A stretch of 64,000 nucleotides of DNA from a virus: the IMG/VR virus record IMGVR_UViG_3300048837_000614, positions 1-64,000 of that record; one strand, written 5' to 3'. Both the position numbers and the translations under genes were made by a program. Below are positions 10,401 to 16,776 of the stretch, one piece after another. Below the pieces are notes generated by a model. It had not been told where the DNA came from and did not search any database. It saw only the letters and a program-made list of their open reading frames with translations. The first letter of the stretch is position 1, and every line of letters begins with the position of its first letter.

Positions 10401-11602
10401 TGAAAGCAAATTGTTTCGGATTTGGTGTAACCGGTGAATCTCCAGATTTAAGTTTCTTGCCAGATTCTGTATGGAAGATTGAAGATGGAGCGTTTCAAGG
10501 TTGGTTAGGTCTAACAGACGTAATAATACCTAGAACTGTAACAAGTTATAGTTGGCTTGCCTTTTCAAGAGCTAGAAACTTAGGGACTATAACAATATAC
10601 AAAGAAACCAATATTATACCTAACACAAATAGTACTGGATGGTCAGAGGCTTTAACGGCACCGCTATTTGACATAGATGCAGATCACCCATTATTTCAAG
10701 GTACACCAAATAAAAAATGTGTTTATGAAAAAACCGGTTCTAAAAGAATAATCTATCTTAAGGGTGATGGCGACGTTGTTATGCCAGATGATGCAGGAAA
10801 CTTCTATAGTAGTTCAAGTTCATTAGTAAGAGGAACAGCAGATCAAATAAGTTCATTGTATATAAATGAAGCAGGATCGATTCCAAGTATGTCTCATTTT
10901 ATAACTGCATCGTTTATCTCCGTTCACGTGAATAACGCAAGTCTTTCTAGCGATGAGTATGGAAATTTATACAACAAAACAAAAACAAATTTAATTAGAA
11001 TGATTAAAACAAATCCATTGTCAACGTTACACCCTAATGTAACGACGTGGAATAATTCGCAGGCGTTCGCGTTGTATGAAGGAGAGACCAATTTTGTTGT
11101 TCCGAGTAGAATAACCTCTATAAGTGGAAGTGAAATGTTTTCAAAAGCAAAAATAATCACACTTTCATTCGAAGAAGGAAGTACAATAACATCATTACCA
11201 GCACACTTTGCTAGAGAGTGTAAACAACTAACAACTGTAGTTCTTCCAAATACAATCACATCGATAGAATCGAACTGTTTTAGTACTACACCAGCACTAC
11301 AAAATATAAATTTACATGAGGGAATAACTAAGATAGATAGTGATGCTTTCGAAATGTCTGGTTTAACATCAATAACAATACCTTCAACAGTTACAACTAT
11401 AGGATCAGATGCATTCCATGACTGTTCATCTTTAGCGGAAATAATAGTATTAAGAACAACGCCGCCTACGATAGGTGATGGAGATGCATTAGATGGGCAT
11501 GTTCCGGGTAGAGCTATTAAAGTTCCTGTAGGAAAGGTTTCAACTTACCAAGCGGCAACTCATTGGAGTGAATACGCTAGCAATATAGTGGAAAATGTTT
11601 AA
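4481..11602 (+). CDS. Giant tail/receptor-binding protein with LamG-like, CotH-kinase and BspA leucine-rich-repeat domains
   Basis: This 2373-residue protein probably forms a tail fibre or appendage that contacts the host surface. Residues about 1-220 look like a virion-attachment region ending in a Gly/Ser linker. Ig-like strands occupy about 220-510. A LamG/concanavalin-like sandwich (about 520-700) ends in LDLYSIRVYDRALN. A CotH kinase-like domain (about 770-1180) shows WQGTSSIQYPVKNFKITF, FTLKADYMDSSHSHNTG and the metal-site motif YDVDTAMGLENQG (about 1050). BspA-type LRRs (PNTVETMGLEVF and similar) then alternate with an InlB/Flg_new-like repeat (about 1645-1705), and LRRs continue to the C-terminus. 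The ending KVPVGKVSTYQAATHW is typical of BspA-like proteins. It is monocistronic, with its own promoter and terminator. Kinase activity is inferred from motifs only. Confidence 0.8.
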   Translation: MNPNWKKKMNAIPVQRKGPSDRITAQEWNQIINILSEQVNNNTLGNEKFIKIVEEIESGNLKKELVFKIFKNYEGDLSKFIEDLIMRMELIVNVKRYETEDDFPEVGDEESLYIAKFYKSSDEEGNIVLNKLNSIFGFDPESGYYEIDGQKGGALEFHSEFDFPLQGKENFLYLAKNRNTALEGEEPVWEKYNMLFRWDAEQGIYEAVAGQGSGGGGSGTGTVTRVIPFPVGIPTVFGHNLLEDLILGYSYINNTYDSATRILYVNDIPKNTAQISTGENSIDVTPYLTQGLNTIKIYITDPEGTASQLIYRVTGNTMSLSSLFNDATAIIGTDVFVPYSIVGTAQVKTMHFILDEVETTEVVSNLNGNKIISGLNHGVHKLEIFVVGDFKDNNGNTLYSITSNSVFLDIIYAQPGETETLISSKFRLQEEYQGNTIFIDYIVYNPILELSEVSLYIDDVLFTTLSVDDTRQTWSIKTLQPGMRTLKIESNGVYVEKTINILPIELDLDVTKDSFLKLFLTAFGKTNNDLDKDVWVNSFGNSVNVTLQNINFSNTGWVSDSLRLIGDAKAIIGFKPFGSNLASSGKTIEFDFTTRFTVSENTKLISCMSGGVGFEITTQSVSLKGSNIEILSRFKEDEHIKIAFVIRPTDKMILTYINGVISGVANYTNETSFRQLVPVDITVNPEGGALDLYSIRVYDRALNNIEMLENYLAEISTLDERVEKFMFNDIFDEYGNASKDKMSQLIPIMMFDAPIMPQFKGDKRPLKVTFEHPFDPSKNFIREADKTVVDWQGTSSIQYPVKNFKITFDKKQKYPIEDGWIPERKFTLKADYMDSSHSHNTGFARLFDTMYDEGLPPKQYDERIRSTVYGYPIALFYRPNANSPYEYWGVYNFNLDKDCEDTFGLNNEKNYVDAELDGIEPTFPLCQSFEITFNADSSAGAFKNNELMNVVASFEARYPELDGDTVYNVDTGEVHDAVALEAHYANLRAMIQWVMDNDNNPNFKTEFDLHFNRDYTLKYLIATELFGLVDNLGKNAMMNTWDGQIWYPNFYDVDTAMGLENQGRNIHNYDIEIGQVGTYATADSGLWINIMRFFYNELQAIYQNLRGDKFSYNKVLEFLETNQISKISESQYNLDAYAKYIGVTTDWLWMAQGKRIEHIKRWLTLRMAFLDSKYIGGEFANYVALRINVTGDDLDPAYLKAKVTITPIITQYATAKFGNTNPVQQKTPGNTPVEIVGPSVIGNSGITNMEVSVYGAKYIEDLGDLSTLYLSSISTEFAQRLRKLLIGSQAEGYINDKLTQVSVGNNSYLEEIDLTNCTILGTDTNGTQVLDLSQAVNIKKVHAHGTQLKGITFPSGANLELLKLPASITQLVLRNMPLLTAEGLLLDGINNITLLRIENINGINSVQLANLAASLQRLRLIGLKYSMLGMADMISLAEKLWDSDLNSYRIIGVDATGQDVNEPIVEGIIKVLTYDLIANEDIVLIQSRMPNLQLEVNQITEGMTFEDYEDGLRMTGYTGIATILSVPGNTNAELSEENPIIPSIDGWKPVIAIAPFALNNKTAITQVIIPRTVEAIGQQAFNGMTNLGITYIPNTVETMGLEVFRNTPNALILCEAPSKPEGWNNNWYASQALTILWGVPSANSTFNFNSNGGSSVDQVINNVLFQAPTAPTRLGKDFVKWQYNGQDVTFPFVPEVAGEYTFTAVWEDAIFTVQYLKPDGLGGWVLHDSHFIQYGDFLGSEFQEISIPISGTLSFREWRMYSPSGELVFEGTQILHNHITSPDGNIIKIYAIMVDTAGLGAVFLNDDVANYPDGYYNIVSYVNNNSGNAITDLLIPSQWTGIEGTRPVKGVRLTSGSFINGNLYKVRTLTIEEGVKRIEQYAFNGISYCTKVTVPASVVFIGSNAFNGAGNNIPSVGCELIFNCNLDNITGPYIASNARVKINIAFGTTKINNSLFYNSMSIKEIILPNSVLELKANCFGFGVTGESPDLSFLPDSVWKIEDGAFQGWLGLTDVIIPRTVTSYSWLAFSRARNLGTITIYKETNIIPNTNSTGWSEALTAPLFDIDADHPLFQGTPNKKCVYEKTGSKRIIYLKGDGDVVMPDDAGNFYSSSSSLVRGTADQISSLYINEAGSIPSMSHFITASFISVHVNNASLSSDEYGNLYNKTKTNLIRMIKTNPLSTLHPNVTTWNNSQAFALYEGETNFVVPSRITSISGSEMFSKAKIITLSFEEGSTITSLPAHFARECKQLTTVVLPNTITSIESNCFSTTPALQNINLHEGITKIDSDAFEMSGLTSITIPSTVTTIGSDAFHDCSSLAEIIVLRTTPPTIGDGDALDGHVPGRAIKVPVGKVSTYQAATHWSEYASNIVENV

Positions 11603-11607
11603 CAAAA

Positions 11608-11638
11608 TTAAAGGGCAAGAGAAATCTTGTTCTTTTTT
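11608..11638 (+). terminator. Rho-independent terminator after the tail/CotH gene
   Basis: AAAGGGCAAGA pairs with TCTTGTTCTTT across a GAAA loop, with two G-U pairs, and runs into seven T. Confidence 0.8.
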
Positions 11639-11672
11639 TATTCAAAGTAGTTTACTTTTTTTACTTTTATGT

Positions 11673-11678
11673 TATAAT
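11673..11678 (+). promoter_or_regulatory. Extended -10 promoter of the secreted protein gene
   Basis: TGtTATAAT is preceded by the T-rich GTTTACTTTTTTTACTTTT block, whose TTTACT lies 16 bases upstream as a possible -35. The same block occurs before the helicase promoter at 12269. AAAGGAGAG precedes the ATG. Confidence 0.7.
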
Positions 11679-11729
11679 AGTCTTAAGGAAAACTTAAGGA
11701 TTCCAAACAACAAAGGAGAGTTTTAGAAA

Positions 11730-12209
11730 ATGAAAAAAAGAATTGCAATTTTATCAATCTTGTTACTATTGATTGCAACATTTACAGTAACATACGCATG
11801 GCTTGTATTCGAAGAAACGAATAAAACAATTCAGGTGCCAAAAGCGAAAGTAGAACTCAATGTCAAAAGCGTTGAACCAAACAATACTAAACAGTTAGTT
11901 CCTACAAAATACTATTGGTTGGAAACTCAAACAGATGAATATCTATTCTACATTGAAGCAACTAATCTATTAACCACATTAACAGATCAAGAGAAGAAAG
12001 ATTTTTATCAAGAACTTTTGGACACATATAATGTCGGTTTAGTAGGTGCACCTGTTCAATTACGATTAGAAGAACCATTAGCTACACCAGATGGAATCTA
12101 TATTGTAGTCTACTTAGATGGAAATGAGTTCTCAAATTTCGGACAGTATAGGTCATGGAGAAATGCGAATACACCTGTAACATTTAGTTTCAGTTTTACT
12201 TTAAAATAG
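11730..12209 (+). CDS. Exported camelysin/TasA-like small protein
   Basis: This 159-residue protein starts with a clear export signal (MKKRIAILSILLLLIATF, then TVTYAWLVF). The TYAW junction resembles SipW-processed TasA/camelysin-type proteins of Firmicutes. The rest (about 35-159) alternates beta-prone segments with acidic stretches and ends in SFSFTLK, like a small beta-sandwich. It would act outside the cytoplasmic membrane, on the host surface or in envelope remodelling. It has a private promoter and terminator between the tail and helicase genes, the layout of a moron gene acquired from a host. The family call is by N-terminal resemblance only. Confidence 0.55.
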   Translation: MKKRIAILSILLLLIATFTVTYAWLVFEETNKTIQVPKAKVELNVKSVEPNNTKQLVPTKYYWLETQTDEYLFYIEATNLLTTLTDQEKKDFYQELLDTYNVGLVGAPVQLRLEEPLATPDGIYIVVYLDGNEFSNFGQYRSWRNANTPVTFSFSFTLK

Positions 12210-12210
12210 T

Positions 12211-12232
12211 AAAGAGGGCAACCTCTTTTTTC
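12211..12232 (+). terminator. Rho-independent terminator after the exported protein
   Basis: AAAGAGG (12211-12217) and CCTCTTT (12222-12228) close a GCAA loop and are followed by T residues. Confidence 0.85.
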
Positions 12233-12268
12233 TTTATTTTATGAGTTTACTTTTTTTACTTTTTATAT

Positions 12269-12274
12269 TATAAT
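12269..12274 (+). promoter_or_regulatory. Promoter of the helicase operon
   Basis: TATAAT is preceded by GTTTACTTTTTTTACTTTTT, nearly identical to the block before 11673. It starts the helicase-led operon running to about 18.3 kb, with secondary promoters inside. Confidence 0.65.
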
Positions 12275-12324
12275 AGAAGTAGACATAAAAACATCTCATG
12301 TATCGCCATGAGAAAGGTGGAAAA

Positions 12325-13674
12325 ATGGAAAAGAATATTATTCATTATTTGTTGTTCTCTTGTGATAACATCGAAGAACAAATGGAAGCCGTAAAGAAAT
12401 TACGGATGGTTCCGGAAAAGTTTTACGACCAAGAAACAAAGATAATTCTTAAGGGTATAGAGTTCTCACATAGCATGAATAAATTAGCCACAGAGAGATC
12501 AATATCAACCTACTTTAAATTTGATAAAGTGAAGTTTGACATTGATGATTACTTTTGGGATACTGATGAAAAAGAAGCAAATCATATTGTTTTACAAGAC
12601 GCTTGTGAACTTTTCGTTAAGCAAAAAGAGATTGAGATAAACAAAGAACTAATCTCAGATGCACTATCTAAATATGAAAAGACAGGCGACATAGCACTAT
12701 TAAGCAAACTAGATCTTGCAAGTGCTGAAAGAAAAAAAGCAGTAAAGAGTATCAAAGAAGCTACAAGTTTGGGTCTAAAAAAACTTGAAGATATTAAAAA
12801 CAAAAGAGATTTGAAGAGTATTAAATTCAGCAAGAGTTTCTTCTTTATGGAATTGATTCTAAAGGGATTAGAACCAGGAGAACTTATTATCATGGCAGCA
12901 AGACCTGGTGTTGGGAAAACAGCGTTCAGTTTGGGTTTTCTAAACGATTTCTCTAAACAGGGTAAACGCAGTATGTATGTGACTCTTGAAATGGCCGCAG
13001 AAGAACTAACAGAGAGAATGCTAATTGCAAAGACAGGTATTCCAAGGTCAGTATTCTTTTCTCAAACAGGATTTACTGAAGATAAATTTAATGAACTTAA
13101 AAATGCTGCAGGCGAATTAAACAAACAACCAATTATTGTTGTAGATGATGCACCTGGTACATTTGTAGAGATTAGAGAAATTATTAGAGAAGAACATAGA
13201 AAAAATGGATTAGACATTGTTTTCATAGACTACCTTGGCTTAATAGGATCTTATAGTGGGGAAGATAACTTCAATGTAAGAGATACTGTTTCCAAGATAA
13301 GTAGAGGATGTAAACTACTAGCCATGGAACTAAAAATACCTATAGTCCTGATTCAACAGGTTAATAGAAATGCTGCAGCTGGAACAAGAGATGATTCGAG
13401 TTTTAAAGAATTGCAACTTACAGACTTAAGAGACTCTGGATCCTTGGAACAAGATGCAAATAAAGTATTCTTGCTATGGAACTTAGAACCACAAAGTGAA
13501 AAAGATAAACAAGATCAACTTGATTCTAAATATAAGGTGGTCCTAAATATAGCCAAAAATAGAAACGGTCAAAGTAATCAAAAGGTTTTATTTGAATTCA
13601 ACAGAACAGTTCAAAGAATCAAAGAATTAGATTGGATAACTAAACCTTCGACGTGGGGTAAGAAAAATGATTAA
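12325..13674 (+). CDS. DnaB-type replicative DNA helicase
   Basis: This 449-residue RecA-fold hexameric helicase would unwind the phage fork 5' to 3' and recruit primase. The C-terminal domain is classic: Walker A AARPGVGKTAF (about 190-201), MYVTLEMAAEELTERML, Walker B DIVFIDYLGLIG, the IPIVLIQQVNR sensor and DLRDSGSLEQDANKVFLLW. The N-terminal about 130 residues match the DnaB helical domain in size. An ATG at 12298 is in frame, but the ribosome site AAAGGTGG (12314-12321) would then be inside the gene, so ATG 12325 is preferred. It sits on the plus strand, away from the primase, clamp and polymerase on the minus strand. The next gene overlaps its stop. Confidence 0.93.
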   Translation: MEKNIIHYLLFSCDNIEEQMEAVKKLRMVPEKFYDQETKIILKGIEFSHSMNKLATERSISTYFKFDKVKFDIDDYFWDTDEKEANHIVLQDACELFVKQKEIEINKELISDALSKYEKTGDIALLSKLDLASAERKKAVKSIKEATSLGLKKLEDIKNKRDLKSIKFSKSFFFMELILKGLEPGELIIMAARPGVGKTAFSLGFLNDFSKQGKRSMYVTLEMAAEELTERMLIAKTGIPRSVFFSQTGFTEDKFNELKNAAGELNKQPIIVVDDAPGTFVEIREIIREEHRKNGLDIVFIDYLGLIGSYSGEDNFNVRDTVSKISRGCKLLAMELKIPIVLIQQVNRNAAAGTRDDSSFKELQLTDLRDSGSLEQDANKVFLLWNLEPQSEKDKQDQLDSKYKVVLNIAKNRNGQSNQKVLFEFNRTVQRIKELDWITKPSTWGKKND

Positions 13675-13867
13675 CTGCGTTGTAATGTTAAATAAAAAAG
13701 TAAAAGTGATTACAATGGTTATGTTTCAAAATGGTAGAAAGATAAAGACTGATTATATAGGTATCCTAACTAAAGAAGATGGGTTTGCATTAACTATTAA
13801 AGAGTTAGATGGTAATGAAGTTAGAATACCTAAAAAGCATATCAAAAGAATAGAGGAAATTTTATGA
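13667..13867 (+). CDS. Small basic protein of unknown function
   Basis: This 66-residue protein has no family I recognise. Its start overlaps the helicase stop (ATGATTAA) and its stop overlaps the next start (TTATGA), so it is translationally coupled on both sides. The sequence is beta-prone and Lys-rich (KVKVITMVMFQNGRKIKTDY, then RIPKKHIKRIEEIL), consistent with a small SH3-like or nucleic-acid-binding barrel. The tight position behind the helicase suggests a replication accessory role. That is inference. Confidence 0.7.
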   Translation: MINCVVMLNKKVKVITMVMFQNGRKIKTDYIGILTKEDGFALTIKELDGNEVRIPKKHIKRIEEIL

Positions 13868-14283
13868 GACGTAGAATGGGTATTGCAAGTATGACGCGTT
13901 TAGGTGGAAACTCAGACAAACCTATACTAATCAATAATTGGCCCGAAGATAAAACACTAGAAAAAAAACTTATGGATATGATGGAAGAGGCTTCTAAAAC
14001 TTTTAAAGCTTTGGAAAAAATGAGAAACATAGACTTCTCAATATTTGAAAACAATATACTGATAGGCATAGAGCCTTCGTATATGTATGACGAGATTTAC
14101 GTCATATCAATTAATAGAGATAAAAATAGTTCGATGCTTCGATCTGGAATATCTTTTGGTAATTATGGAAGCAACATTATAAGCAAGGTATCATTCTATA
14201 AAGACAAGAAAACAAAAAGTAAGTTTATTAGATTTGTAGATAAATACCATGCGTTGATTTATGGTGAAAATAATGGCAAATAA
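13864..14283 (+). CDS. Unknown protein in the helicase operon
   Basis: This 139-residue protein starts behind AGAGGAAATTTT and overlaps both neighbours. It has an Arg-rich N-terminus (MRRRMGIASM), a helical segment at about 38-60 and a beta-rich C-terminal half. No motif or family is recognisable. Tight coupling with the helicase and the winged-helix gene is the only clue to its job. Confidence 0.7.
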   Translation: MRRRMGIASMTRLGGNSDKPILINNWPEDKTLEKKLMDMMEEASKTFKALEKMRNIDFSIFENNILIGIEPSYMYDEIYVISINRDKNSSMLRSGISFGNYGSNIISKVSFYKDKKTKSKFIRFVDKYHALIYGENNGK

Positions 14284-14893
14284 AAGAAACTTTATGAAAA
14301 CATCTAAGAATAATTTCAAAAAAGGTGGAGAATTCGAAACAGTATTTCACTTAGGGATAAGTAGCAAAGCAGTGTTCACACTCTCCGAACAAGCGTTAAA
14401 ATTGTACATACTGTTTGTTTTACATGGCAAACGAAATCCACCTTCTATGAAATTATTCGCAGCACGTATGAAGAAAAGTGAAAGAACGGTTTCAAGACTC
14501 TATGAGGAACTCAAAGAGAAAAAGTTCTTAACTATCGAATGTGTGAGACCTAAAGTTTATAAATATGTTTTCGACTCAAATGGTAATGTTGGTTATAGTT
14601 TAAAGAAAGAAAAACAAAAAGTTGAGTTGGTTGAAAAGCCAATAGAAGAATTAGAAAACGATGAAGAGGTAGAAATCATTGAAGAGATTGAAGAATCAAA
14701 TGATGATGATATTTTTGATAAAGCTAGAACGATTATGGAGTATGAGGACTTTGCGGTACTCGAAAATATCTTCTGGGACTTAGTGCCCGATTCAAGAGAA
14801 ACAATCATTTCGATCTTGGAAGAAAGGTTTAAAAAAGAACCACAATCCAAAGATGTATTAGAGTGGTTTTTAGAAAAAGTAAAATATGTATAA
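14273..14893 (+). CDS. Winged-helix protein, possible replication initiator or helicase-loader partner
   Basis: About 206 residues. Residues about 25-95 contain a winged helix (AVFTLSEQALKLYILFVLHG, then MKLFAARMKKSERTVSRLYE and ELKEKKFLTIE) like the N-terminal domain of DnaD/RepA-type replication proteins. The middle is strongly acidic (EELENDEEVEIIEEIEESND), and a helical C-terminal segment follows. A position just behind the DnaB-like helicase fits origin recognition or helicase loading. ATG 14273 is preferred over ATG 14261 because GGTG sits at the right distance, though neither ribosome site is strong. A transcriptional regulator is the main alternative. Confidence 0.7.
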   Translation: MANKRNFMKTSKNNFKKGGEFETVFHLGISSKAVFTLSEQALKLYILFVLHGKRNPPSMKLFAARMKKSERTVSRLYEELKEKKFLTIECVRPKVYKYVFDSNGNVGYSLKKEKQKVELVEKPIEELENDEEVEIIEEIEESNDDDIFDKARTIMEYEDFAVLENIFWDLVPDSRETIISILEERFKKEPQSKDVLEWFLEKVKYV

Positions 14894-15371
14894 AAAGTGT
14901 GATATAATAGAAACAAGAACCTTTAGTTTTGATAAAACAAGAGAGTTCACAGATAAGATGGATGTTGATCTTCTTAACAATTCAAATTGGGTATATGAGA
15001 TTATAGAGAAAGAAGTTCACAGACTTAGAAACGAATTAGATACTAAGTTAGACAAGGAATTAAAAGCACATGGCATTAAAACAAGAAAGCCAAAATACCT
15101 AAAAGGGTGGCTAACAAGAAAGAGGTTATTAGTTCACATGATTGTAGATGGATTGGACACGACGGTAAGGATTGTTTCAAAGGATAAACCATTATGTGGG
15201 AGAGGCGAAGTTATCAAAGCCGGACTAAAGGCAACATCGCTTGTGGGAATGTCAGACTGTATATTAAAAGTAACAGAGAGAGCTTATAACAACGTAAGCG
15301 TATCTGATAGGATATACATAGAGCAGTCTGCAAATATTAGAAGAATAGATATAAAAATTGTGAAGGAGTGA
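14886..15371 (+). CDS. Unknown basic protein
   Basis: This 161-residue protein has no recognised family. A central Lys/Arg-rich stretch (KTRKPKYLKGWLTRKRLLVH) and a mixed alpha/beta C-terminus are visible. An extended -10 (14903-14908) lies inside the first codons of the longest frame. Transcripts from it would probably be translated from a later start, such as ATG 14958. The first ATG at 14886 has no SD and overlaps the previous gene. Confidence 0.65.
   Translation: MYKKCDIIETRTFSFDKTREFTDKMDVDLLNNSNWVYEIIEKEVHRLRNELDTKLDKELKAHGIKTRKPKYLKGWLTRKRLLVHMIVDGLDTTVRIVSKDKPLCGRGEVIKAGLKATSLVGMSDCILKVTERAYNNVSVSDRIYIEQSANIRRIDIKIVKE
14903..14908 (+). promoter_or_regulatory. Internal extended -10 promoter
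   Basis: AAAAAGTGTGATATAATAGAA contains TGaTATAAT and is nearly the same as the capsid promoter at 18370 (AAAATGTGATATTATAGAA). It would boost the downstream genes, including the Tad2-like and Tad1-like pair. Confidence 0.6.
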
Positions 15372-15375
15372 AAAT

Positions 15376-15564
15376 ATGGAAAAAGAAAAGAAAGAATATT
15401 CCATCATTGTAAAAGACATCGATGTAAAATTAGAAGTCTCAAAGAGAACTTACTACAAGATCTTCAACAATGAAATTGGTACGGTAACGCCTGAAGGTTA
15501 TCATATTAGTTTAGAGTCCATCAAGAAGTATAAGAAACTCTACAACTCGATAAGAGGTATGTAA
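15376..15564 (+). CDS. Small Lys-rich protein, possible helix-turn-helix
   Basis: This 62-residue protein sits behind a good ribosome site (GAAGGAG). The centre (KLEVSKRTYYKIFNNEIGTV) could form a short helix-turn-helix-like unit, but there is no firm family match. Its stop overlaps the next ATG (TAATG), so the two genes are coupled. Confidence 0.65.
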   Translation: MEKEKKEYSIIVKDIDVKLEVSKRTYYKIFNNEIGTVTPEGYHISLESIKKYKKLYNSIRGM

Positions 15565-15872
15565 TGGAAAATTTATACATATTATTCATAATCGTTTTAT
15601 TAGTTATGTTCATTTGTATTTTGTTACTAGCTTCTTTAGTTATATGGCTCTTTGTTAGAAAAGATAAATTGAGAGAAAAAGAGATTAATTTTAATATATC
15701 TAATAACAATTTAAAAATCGCAGAAAACAACGCAAAACAATCATCTGCAGATTTAGAGAACGTGAAGCTTCAGATTCAATATGAAGAAACAATTAAAATG
15801 ATTAAAGAACGTGGAGTATCATTAGCTGAAGGTGTTGCACAAACATTTAAAGAAATAGATAAAGGAGAATAG
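15564..15872 (+). CDS. Single-pass membrane protein with coiled coil
   Basis: About 102 residues. The N-terminal transmembrane segment at about 4-31 (NLYILFIIVLLVMFICILLL) is followed by a basic stop-transfer (VRKDKLREKE) and a cytoplasmic helical, probably coiled-coil, region. It resembles small phage membrane proteins of the holin, spanin or superinfection-exclusion kind, but nothing selects one of these. It lies directly upstream of the Tad2-like gene with a two-base gap and may belong to the anti-defence cluster. Confidence 0.75.
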   Translation: MENLYILFIIVLLVMFICILLLASLVIWLFVRKDKLREKEINFNISNNNLKIAENNAKQSSADLENVKLQIQYEETIKMIKERGVSLAEGVAQTFKEIDKGE

Positions 15873-15874
15873 AT

Positions 15875-16177
15875 GTGGAAGACAAAAGAGATGGTTTAGA
15901 TTTTGGAGAGGCTCTATTTTGGGCCAAGAAAGGTTTTGTAGTATCTCGTAAAGGTTGGAACGGTAAAGGTCAATGGGTATCTTATACTGAAGGAAAAACG
16001 CTTGACTTATCAGTTAATGAAATTTGGACAAAACCTATTAAAGATGTTGCAGAACAAAACGGTGGTAAGGTTACAATTAGACCTTACATGAATTTAAAGA
16101 CTGTTGATAATCAAATTCAAATCGGATGGATACCAAGTGCGTCTGATATGCTAGCAAAGGATTGGTACATTGTATGA
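15875..16177 (+). CDS. tad2: Tad2-like (DUF2829) anti-Thoeris nucleotide sponge
   Basis: This 100-residue DUF2829 protein shows the family hallmarks in order: LDFGEALFWAKKGFVVSRKG, WNGKGQWV, a central RPYMNLKT, then [18 protein letters not shown]. In this family Tad2 binds the cyclic ADP-ribose isomer made by Thoeris TIR proteins and blocks effector activation; some relatives also bind cyclic dinucleotides. It starts at GTG 15875 behind AAAGGAGAA; the ATG four bases earlier is in a frame that stops after eight codons. The next ORF overlaps its stop (ATGA), and a Tad1-like gene follows. The domain call is strong; ligand binding is inferred. Confidence 0.85.
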   Translation: MEDKRDGLDFGEALFWAKKGFVVSRKGWNGKGQWVSYTEGKTLDLSVNEIWTKPIKDVAEQNGGKVTIRPYMNLKTVDNQIQIGWIPSASDMLAKDWYIV

Positions 16178-16389
16178 AAAACTATATTAGATTAAATGAT
16201 GATGTTGTGATTGCTGAAGGATCAGTTGTTGCAATCGTAAAGAATAGAGAGAAAGTTGCGACTGACTCTGGTTTGGTAGAACAAACAAATATGTTTATCT
16301 ACATTGAAAATAGTCAAGTTCCTGTAGTAATCACAACAACAAGTCGTGATGAAGCTAAAGAATTTGAACAAAAACTTTTAGGAGAATAA
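16174..16389 (+). CDS. Unknown small protein between the Tad2-like and Tad1-like genes
   Basis: This 71-residue protein begins at ATG 16174, overlapping the Tad2-like stop. The longer TTG start at 16162 is unlikely. It looks like a small beta-barrel or PH-like fold followed by a C-terminal helix ([18 protein letters not shown], then [16 protein letters not shown] and [15 protein letters not shown]). No family is recognised. Being sandwiched and coupled between two predicted nucleotide sponges makes it a guilt-by-association anti-defence candidate. Confidence 0.75.
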   Translation: MKNYIRLNDDVVIAEGSVVAIVKNREKVATDSGLVEQTNMFIYIENSQVPVVITTTSRDEAKEFEQKLLGE

Positions 16390-16391
16390 AA

Positions 16392-16766
16392 ATGCAAGAA
16401 GCAAAATTTGGCGGTAAGCAATTAATAACTATTCAAAAAAGAGGCAAATTAAACACTGTGTTTTGTATGGACGAAGAACATCCTGTGAATAAGGGTCACC
16501 ATATTTATAGCATTAAAATGAAAACACAAGGTGTAGATATTCATTTCCAAAATGGACCGAGAAACGAAGAAGGAAGTATTGAAGGTGTTTTAGATGTTGA
16601 TTTACTTGAAATAGTATTAGACAGATTAAAGTCATTTCAAAGTGGCCCATACGCAACAAGAGAGAATGCAATAGCTATCACTAAAATAGAAGAAGCTTTA
16701 CTTTGGATGAACAAGCGTGTTGAAGATAGAATTGAAGCCGGAACATTAGGCACACACAAAGTATAA
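16392..16766 (+). CDS. tad1: Tad1-like nucleotide sponge (Acb2/Tad1 hairpin domain)
   Basis: This 124-residue protein has an N-terminal beta region (about 10-55) followed by a helical hairpin with the signature [42 protein letters not shown] and a C-terminal GTHKV. As I recall the published Clostridium botulinum Tad1 work, ligand-contact residues include R57, F82, N92, R109 and R113. This protein has Arg57, Phe82, Asn92, Arg109 and Arg113 at the same numbers. Tad1 sequesters gcADPR signals and shares a fold with the CBASS sponge Acb2. TTTAGGAG precedes the ATG. It is the third gene of the 15.87-16.77 kb cluster, directly upstream of the scaffold gene. Confidence 0.82.
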   Translation: MQEAKFGGKQLITIQKRGKLNTVFCMDEEHPVNKGHHIYSIKMKTQGVDIHFQNGPRNEEGSIEGVLDVDLLEIVLDRLKSFQSGPYATRENAIAITKIEEALLWMNKRVEDRIEAGTLGTHKV

Positions 16767-16776
16767 GGAGAATAAT

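Noticed and set aside
12298-12324. Helicase start at ATG 12298
   Set aside because: The only good ribosome site (AAAGGTGG) lies inside this stretch, so ATG 12325 is more likely.
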